Positions 56,421-64,000 of a stretch of 64,000 bases of DNA are shown in pieces. The first letter of the stretch is position 1; the number at the start of each line of letters is the position of its first letter. A model generated the notes under the pieces. The model was not told where the DNA came from and did not search any database. It was given only the letters and a program-made list of their open reading frames with translations. Made by a program: the position numbers and the translations under genes. The DNA comes from Sphaeroforma sirkka (Eukaryota > Opisthokonta > Ichthyosporea > Ichthyophonida): positions 30,001 through 94,000 of the forward strand of contig LUCW03001668.1 in assembly GCA_001586965.3 (NCBI GenBank). Reading direction: 5' to 3'.

Positions 56421-58609
56421 TAGCTAAAAGATTTGCAATAACTCATCTCCAGTGCGGATTACTGTGCAGGCTAGTTGAGCGAACCACGTTCGAATTTAAT
56501 TTGGTACCGATAGAGCATTTAAATGTTGTGAATCCGAGTATCAACTACTGTAGTAGTTTAAATACCATTAAAAAAACAGAGCGAATAGATCAGCTTGTAT
56601 CAAATCGAGATGAACAAATTTATTCATACACAATAGTCAAGGCCTTCATAAAATAAAATGCGAGCTACAAACAGACAAGCGCTATTCCATAGGTCGCAGT
56701 AAACCTCTTGATTATAAGTTATGCCTTAAATACAAACAAATACTTGTGCGCAAAGTAGTTAAGTGGTATATACAGTAGTTTGAAGATTATAGTTTGCCTA
56801 ACTCCAACTTCATGAACAAAGCCAATAGCATTCGTTCGCTAGGCTTTTAGTTGATCGTTTGCAAGACATTGAGCAAGCCGCCACGAACCTGGACACAGTC
56901 ACCCATTCGGCAATTATATTTTTACGCGACTGTTTATACCGAATATTTACCTTTGTAGTTTCTATCGTGAAATTGCAAGTGTACCATGTCTCAGTACCTT
57001 CTCGTAATGATAAACTCGTATTTTAGACAAATAGGTCACAATTCTTTATTTTATTTGAAGTCATACAAGATCTGCTTCTTTGTATAAGGCGGCTCTTTCT
57101 TACTATTTCTAAATTACATGCGCAAGTGTATTCTTGCTACTGTAACATATATCACACTTTACAAGAGACAGTGTCTGTGATCTTTTGATTTAAAACCAAG
57201 TATTTGTTCATTATATTTTTGGCGTTGAACAGTCTGCAAGCGGACACTTAAAATAGTATGTGGTAGAACTTCAAAGTGCAATTGAAAATCTGCGATACGT
57301 GTTTCCCATATTTGACAACTAGCAAGCAACCGTCAAATAAGGACAATCAATTCAGTATATAGGAAATGGGTAACCCGGCATTGTGTTTTGAGAACTGAAA
57401 TCATTTGTTCGTTTAATATATTCTTGGCGTTGAACAGTCTGCAAACAGGCACTTAGCAGCATGTGGCAGAACTCAAAGCTTGTAATTTAATATCTGCAAG
57501 GTGGTTTCCTATATTTAGCTAAAAGATTTGCAATAACTCATCTCCAGTGCGGATTACTGTGCAGGCTAGTTGAGCGAACCACGTTCGAATTTAATTTGGT
57601 ACCGATAGAGCATTTAAATGTTGTGAATCCGAGTATCAACTACTGTAGTAGTTTAAATACCATTAAAAAACAGAGCGAATAGATCAGCTTGTATCAAATC
57701 GAGATGAACAAATTTATTCATACACAATAGTCAAGGCCTTCATAAAATAAAATGCGAGCTACAAACAGACAAGCGCTATTCCATAGGTCGCAGTAAACCT
57801 CTTGATTATAAGTTATGCCTTAAATACAAACAAATACTTGTGCGCAAAGTAGTTAAGTGGTATATACAGTAGTTTGAAGATTATAGTTTGCCTAACTCCA
57901 ACTTCATGAACAAAGCCAATAGCATTCGTTCGCTAGGCTTTTAGTTGATCGTTTGCAAGACATTGAGCAAGCCGCCACGAACCTGGACACAGTCACCCAT
58001 TCGGCAATTATATTTTTACGCGACTGTTTATACCGAATATTTACCTTTGTAGTTTCTATCGTGAAATTGCAAGTGTACCATGTCTCAGTACCTTCTCGTA
58101 ATGATAAACTCGTATTTTAGACAAATAGGTCACAATTCTTTATTTTATTTGAAGTCATACAAGATCTGCTTCTTTGTATAAGGCGGCTCTTTCTTACTAT
58201 TTCTAAATTACATGCGCAAGTGTATTCTTGCTACTGTAACATATATCACACTTTACAAGAGACAGTGTCTGTGATCTGTTGATTTAAAACCAAGTATTTG
58301 TTCATTATATTTTTGGCGTTGAACAGTCTGCAAGCGGACACTTAAAATAGTATGTGGTAGAACTTCAAAGTGCAATTGAAAATCTGCGATACGTGTTTCC
58401 CATATTTGACAACTAGCAAGCAACCGTCAAATAAGGACAATCAATTCAGTATATAGGAAATGGGTAACCCGGCATTGTGTTTTGAGAACTGAAATCATTT
58501 GTTCGTTTAATATATTCTTGGCGTTGAACAGTCTGCAAACAGGCACTTAGCAGCATGTGGCAGAACTCAAAGCTTGTAATTTAATATCTGCAAGGTGGTT
58601 TCCTATATT
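56421..58609. repeat. 1.09-kb tandem duplication, two copies
   Basis: Copy 1 is 56421-57515 and copy 2 is 57516-58609, directly abutting and in the same direction. Reading them side by side I see very few differences: a run of seven A versus six (near 56570 / 57665), and GATCTTTTG versus GATCTGTTG (near 57180 / 58275). Each copy also holds two related blocks of about 90 bp that begin GGCGTTGAACAGTCTGCAA (57222 and 57426 in copy 1), diverged from each other. No reading frame of note is inside. Confidence 0.97.
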
Positions 58610-58846
58610 TAAACATTCCGATACATGTTTAGACATCTTATGCACATAATTTAACGTCAAGACTGGAGAATTGCCTGGTGAAATTGTTTTAGCGTCCATT
58701 ATTGATTTCTATCTAAATCACCGTCTTGAGCAATTCAGTGTTATCTGTAGCCACCTTGATAATTCAGTGAGAGTACAAGCAATTGAACGATTTTTTCATC
58801 ATGGTACTCATTCGGTGGTATAGACCCGCAGAATAGAGCATTTTCA
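58610..58846. other. Single-copy spacer between tandem duplications
   Basis: 237 bp between the two duplicated blocks; nothing recognised. Confidence 0.5.
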
Positions 58847-59464
58847 TCGTCACGATGTAATCTTTTGATTGCAACATACACGGTAGGAGTTCTACATTGA
58901 TCGCAAATTTGGATCAGAAAATCCAGGTGGATTTGATTCGCTTTTTAGACAGTTGTAAACTTCGATGGAAATTACTAGGTTTCAAACTATATTAAACTAA
59001 AATACAATTTAGTCAGTTAGGATTTAGCAGTGGTAGCTTGTGTAAGAATGATCGGGACTGCCTCTTGTTAAGAGCCTAAATATCCTCGATCACACAGGGC
59101 GTACCTCTAGCTGTTCTTTATTGAATAATTTTCACTAGAAGTACTAAGTGTTCATTCGTCACGATGTAATCTTTTGATTGCAACATACACGGTAGGAGTT
59201 CTACATTGATCGCAAATTTGGATCAGAAAATCCAGGTGGATTTGATTCGCTTTTTAGACAGTTGTAAACTTCGATGGAAATTACTAGGTTTCAAACTATA
59301 TTAAACTAAAATACAATTTAGTCAGTTAGGATTTAGCAGTGGTAGCTTGTGTAAGAATGATCGGGACTGCCTCTTGTTAAGAGCCTAAATATCCTCGATC
59401 ACACAGGGCGTACCTCTAGCTGTTCTTTATTGAATAATTTTCACTAGAAGTACTAAGTGTTCAT
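58847..59464. repeat. 309-bp tandem duplication, two copies
   Basis: Copy 1 is 58847-59155 and copy 2 is 59156-59464, starting TCGTCACGATGTAATCTTTT and ending CTAGAAGTACTAAGTGTTCA then T. They abut and look identical on reading. There is no coding content. Confidence 0.96.
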
Positions 59465-59939
59465 GACCACTTGCCTAATTTGTAAATAGACATAATAATG
59501 TAAGTCACGTTAATACATTAGCTGATATAAATAAAGTTCCATCTGAAGAAAAGTTAAAAAAAGAAAAAGACTTATTGGATTTTGGAGATTGGCGGGAGGA
59601 CCAAAATCTGTAAGTAGTAGTTCGGAGATTATAAAATTTAGTTTATAATATCCTACATCTACTAATGTCTCAAATAGGTCCAAGTAGATAAGTCATACCA
59701 AATACTCAGGCTATTGGAGCCATCAAAGTGAATTTAGAACACTTTGGAAATATTGGAAAAAGAGCTTGTACTAAATTATTTAAAATACAAATAAAACCAA
59801 TGTATTATCTCAATTGATCTTGATATTTTAGACTGACCGGAGGCCGTATTTCTACATAGCCCCAGTAGCTTTTAGAACTACGAACGTACGTTAAGATACG
59901 ATCTAGTTGGTAAAGCGAAAACCAAAGTAAAACGGTTTC
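59465..59939. other. Flank of the retroelement
   Basis: AT-rich single-copy sequence between the 309-bp duplication and the retroelement. It may contain the element's 3' LTR, but no pair is available in this window to delimit it. Confidence 0.4.
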
Positions 59940-62900
59940 GGTCATGACTTATCGAGTAAGTATGTGCCTATATGTACGTGTTCAAGACTCATGTTGTACT
60001 CTATGTCGTTTAGTATTTGGTCCAGTAACCATTTCCGATGTAGGCGCCTTACGTTTATTATTTGGTAAGGTAATAGCCAAAGGCTGTTCTTCATTAGTAA
60101 GTAAGTTTGAACAATTTTCTGCACTGTTGGTAAGCAGATCAGAAAGTTTAGTCACGTAGGAAGTAGGTGGCAAATAGGGAATTTCAGATCCGTCAGGGTT
60201 TGTAGTCACCTGAGGAAACCCTTTTCGTTTATCTCGTGTGTTCTTATGTAAACGCTTATTCCATTTCTTATTAAGATACGAAGAAAGTCGCGAGATTCAC
60301 GAAATGCATCGGAGGTTAGCCAAGCTACTGTCCCATCCATGAAACGGGTCTTGTAGTAAGTGTAACCGTCTTCGGATGTTTTGTCAATTATATCCTTGAC
60401 TTGTGACTCCATAACTGGTACATCAGAATCAAATGAGCGAGCGAATGAGAGTTCGGAGGTAGGGATACGGTGAGTGCCTAGATTGGTTGCGCTAGTACCA
60501 TCAATGTTATTCACTTCGTAAGTATCACTCTTCTCATCATGGTAGGAAATAACAAAAGGTCCTATCGTCTTAGAAGAGAGTTCGGTAACGTTGGCGTTTC
60601 GATTTATAATGTTAACGTAATCGCCGACTTTGAACTGAACAATGTTCTTAGTGTTATTCCATCGGTCATACGCTTTAAGTAGGACGCGATTCTTGTGCTC
60701 GAGTAAACAGGGGTAAACAACGTTCTGCATATGCTCGATCTTTTTGTAGCCACGGGGTAGCGTGTTTCTCGGGCGCAGTTTTATCAAACGTTGCTTGTAA
60801 TTCACTATAGCGGCCAAAGAAATAGTGAAACGGGAGTGTTCCAGTTTGAGGATTCATGCAGTTATTCATTTGAGTCTGAACCCATTTCAAATGATAAGGC
60901 CACATATCCTCAACGTCGTCTAGTGCGGTACGCAAGAGTTTCTTAAGTTCTCTATGACGTGTCTCATTTGCACCCTGCGTTTGAGGTTTGTAAGGAACAC
61001 CACGCCTATGGGTCATGCCTGATACGAGTATAAGTGCCTCCATTACGTCGGTACAAAACTCACTACCGTTATCAGAACATAGTACTCGGGGAAACCGAAG
61101 TCATTAAAGACGTGATAGCATAATTCTGCCACTGTTTGTGGACGTTTGTTCGGTACTGCATAAAGCAAGTTATAGCCCGAAGCCACACATAAGAAATGAC
61201 AGATATATACATCGCCAGTATGCTTGGATCGCGGGAGTTTAACCAAATCGACTATGACTCGGCGCATCGGTTGGTCGTCTGTCACACTTTTAGGGGTGCC
61301 CAACCGTATCGCTTGATCTGGTTCTTTTCACAATCAGTACAGCGTCGGTATACTTCACGTATGGTTTCTTTCAGCGCCGGGTGATCAAGCCCCTGCACGA
61401 ATAGCCATTTTATAAGTATGCTCATATGCTCGATGCGTTAAATTATGTATATTTTAACTCTACTTTCGAGCTCCTCTAAGTCAGTCAGATTCTGCGTAAC
61501 GCTGGCTGGATGGACCATAGTCCTGTTGGAAAGGGCAACCTCAGTATCAGGAGGGGTAGACTCCTGAGATACATAATTGACAACATTGGATTGTTGAAGT
61601 ATCTTCTTCAGTTGTTTCTGCAACTCCTGGCTGTTCTTTAAGCAGTGCTTTAAGTAGTTTAGTGCGAGCTTCAGGTTCTCTTAGAGTTTTGAGTCTTTGA
61701 TCCATGGCCTTAGCTAGTTCCATGTTTTTACGATCTAATGCCGTTTCAATCGGCATTACCTCGACTGCAATCTTGTTGGGTGCATGTGTTGTACGAGTCT
61801 TGAGCTTTTGTTCAAACTCTTTAGACTCCTCTAGTTTAGCTAAGAATTCGGTTGAGGGTTTCCACTTAGTGGTACCTGCAGGACCGATGCGACAAACAAT
61901 GGTGTGTTTCCAAGGCGTCTTCTTAATAGAATAGGATCCCTGATACAAGAACGTGTCGGTTTCACGGTCGACATAAATAGGTTCGTCTTGAATCATATTA
62001 ATTAAATCACGCATCCATGGGTCGGAGTTACGTAAGGGGACAACACAGCGTAATGGTAGATTTAGTAATATTAACATAATTTAACAACTGTGCGATAAGT
62101 TGACAAGGTGGGTTAGCCCACGCATTATGCTTTGATAAGTCAAGCTGAAATGCATCACCTTTAGGATGAGTCAACGACCTATATTCAGAAACCTGTTTGT
62201 TATGTTCTGCGGCGAACATATCAACAGTAAATGGACCCCATCGTGATTGAGCGAGGTTAAACCATTTCTTATTTAGCATCCAATCGGTTGCTAATAACTC
62301 TTTGACTGTTTTCTGGTAGTCGGGCACAAGTCGAGAGAGCATGTCAGGAAGATGGTTATGTATTCCTGGTATGTGTGTTATATTAAAAGCGAACTTGGCA
62401 ATAATGTCATGCCAGCGGCTCACCAACTGTGAATCAGGGTTCATATCTTTTAAGTATGTTAAAGACTTTTGATCACAGGCGACAGTAAAGTAACTTCCAT
62501 AAAGGTAGTCTTTAAACTGTCTTAGCGCAGTAACTATAGCAAGGAGCTCTTGTTTAACGGTAGGGTAATTCCGTTGACTCTTATTATAACTCTTGCTAAA
62601 GAATTGTATGTAGCGCGGTTTACCATTTATCGTTTGGTAAAGCACTCCACCTACCGCTCGATCTGAAGCGTCGGTTGCTACTTTGAATGGGACACCATCC
62701 ACAGGGTACTGCATGATGGGTGCGTCCATTACTTTACTTTTGACTAGTTTAAATGCATCATCACATTCTTTAGTCCAAAGCTTTCCCAAAGGTCCTTTGT
62801 GCAGCCGTAGGTGACTGAAAGGCTTTAAGTAATGAGAAAGATGCGGTACCGAATCCGAGAAGAAGTTAACAAACCCACACACAGAGTTCACATCTCTTCC

Positions 62901-64000
62901 AGTAATTGGTGTTGATAAATCCAACAGAAACTGTTTCTTGCCAGGATCAATTTCTACCCCTGCTGCAGATACTTTGTAGCCAAGTAAGTGTATAGTATCT
63001 TTAGCAAAAGAACACTTGTCTTCGTTAATCTTAAGTTTAGCATGATTAAGTCGCTTTAAGACTTCTTTAACGAGTTTAGAATGTTCATGTGCTGTCTTTG
63101 TAAAGATAACTATATCATCTAAATAGACTGATACGTTATACGACAGGTCCGCAAATAGTTCCATCATAACTTGTTGGAAGAAAGAAGGTAACATGTGTAA
63201 GCCTTCAGGTGCACCTTTAAACTGGTACTTTTACCTTGCCAAGTAAAGGAAAAGTATTCTATGAGGCTCATATATATCTGTAGTTGATGGAATGCAGCTT
63301 TTAAGTCTATCTTGGAAAAGATAGTCGCACCTCCATTTTGCGTAGTATCTCGCTTATCTTAGGTAAGGGAAAACTATGTTGCGGAATTAGTTTGTTGATT
63401 GGCGACAGGTCTAGTACTACTCTTGTTTTACTAAACGTTCCATCAGATTTATATTGATCGACCGCTAAGAGAGCTAAGTTAACTGGGGTTGTATCATAAT
63501 TGATTTCAATTAGACCCTGTTTTAACCAATCTTCGATTTGGGTTTTGACAACGTCTTTGTGTCTCCAACTCACGTAGTTATGTGAAGGACACTTTAACTT
63601 AGAGAAGTCGACGTTTGTTAAGTCAAGTCTAACGTACCCATTAGAGAACTTAAACATACACCAGTCAGTTATTGCAATCTTCCTGTTTTGTATAATTAAG
63701 TCCATAATTATATCGGTGAAGTGCGGAATCATATCCTTTGCTTCACCTTCCGGAGGTTTAGGTATCTTTAACATATTATCATCTGACTGATCTTTATTCG
63801 GGTCCAGCCCATTAGGCAGACCAGTGAGTGTTATACCTAAACTGAGAAGATCAGTCATACCTATAATTAAATCGTATTTCTGAGACATGTCAGTAACGAT
63901 TAGGTGAGTCTTCACTTCTCTTCTATCTGACAGCATTATGTGTGCATAGTCAATGGCTTGTTCGCAAGTAGTAACTTTGCCATTTCCCAAGATTAAATCA
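59940..64000 (-). mobile_element. Ty3/gypsy-type LTR retrotransposon, broken
   Basis: A minus-strand pol region that continues past the right edge. Parts in Ty3 order: protease-like and reverse transcriptase start (about 63.3-64.0 kb), RT palm and thumb with the YLDD box and RNase H (about 62.3-63.2 kb, with the TDASD and DQKSL motifs), a segment with VDMFAAEHN and AWANPP resembling phage and DIRS Dam-type methylases (about 62.0-62.3 kb), a charged linker (about 61.5-62.0 kb), integrase core (about 60.7-61.4 kb) and a C-terminal part with a chromodomain-like end (about 60.2-60.6 kb). The RT-RNase H-integrase order separates it from copia. The coding region is broken, by roughly five interruptions. 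LTRs are not identified and age cannot be dated from a pair; the protein motifs are still easy to read, so it is probably not ancient. Confidence 0.93.

Noticed and set aside
58847-59464. The 309-bp direct repeats as LTRs of the neighbouring retroelement
   Set aside because: The two copies abut with nothing between them and both lie outside the coding region, so they are a tandem duplication and not an LTR pair.

Overview
The window is nuclear DNA of an intron-rich eukaryote. Most genes are split into many short exons with GT-AG introns, very often with a GTATGT or GTAAGT donor, and long (TA)n arrays fill introns and gene-flanking DNA. The gene set (VPS53, METTL18, CTF8, MED21, OLA1, RPL36A, ACSL, an ApaH-like phosphatase, a FYVE protein) and the closeness of VPS53 and METTL18 to their animal relatives suggest an opisthokont, perhaps a unicellular holozoan such as an ichthyosporean (Sphaeroforma-like). 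That placement is an inference. The 18S rRNA fragment near 34.6 kb could test it.

Layout. 0.3-0.9 kb: a 76-bp minisatellite. 1.1-2.2 kb (+): the 3' end of an unrecognised gene. 3.8-7.4 kb (+): ApaH-like phosphatase, 6 exons. 9.3-11.0 kb (-): CTF8, 2 exons. 11.6-14.1 kb (+): a coiled-coil protein divergent from CTF8. 14.7-17.3 kb (-): long-chain acyl-CoA synthetase, 5 exons. 18.2-28.3 kb (-): VPS53, 20 exons and 835 codons whose phases all agree. 30.9-31.7 kb (+): MED21, first exon uncertain. 33.1-38.1 kb (+): METTL18, 4 exons, whose 3.6-kb first intron holds an 18S rRNA fragment between AT arrays. 39.5-44.4 kb (-): coiled-coil protein with a C-terminal FYVE finger, 8 exons. 46.8-48.2 kb (+): RPL36A, first coding exon only ATG. 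50.5-55.2 kb (+): OLA1, 9 exons. 56.4-59.5 kb: two tandem duplications (1.09 kb x2, 309 bp x2). About 59.9 kb to the right edge (-): a broken Ty3/gypsy retroelement.

The genes form no operon or pathway. They are mainly core housekeeping functions: membrane traffic (VPS53, FYVE protein), translation and ribosome modification (RPL36A, OLA1, METTL18), replication and cohesion (CTF8), transcription (MED21) and lipid activation (ACSL). Exon models were built by hand from splice sites, reading phase and remembered family sequences. No alignment or search was run.
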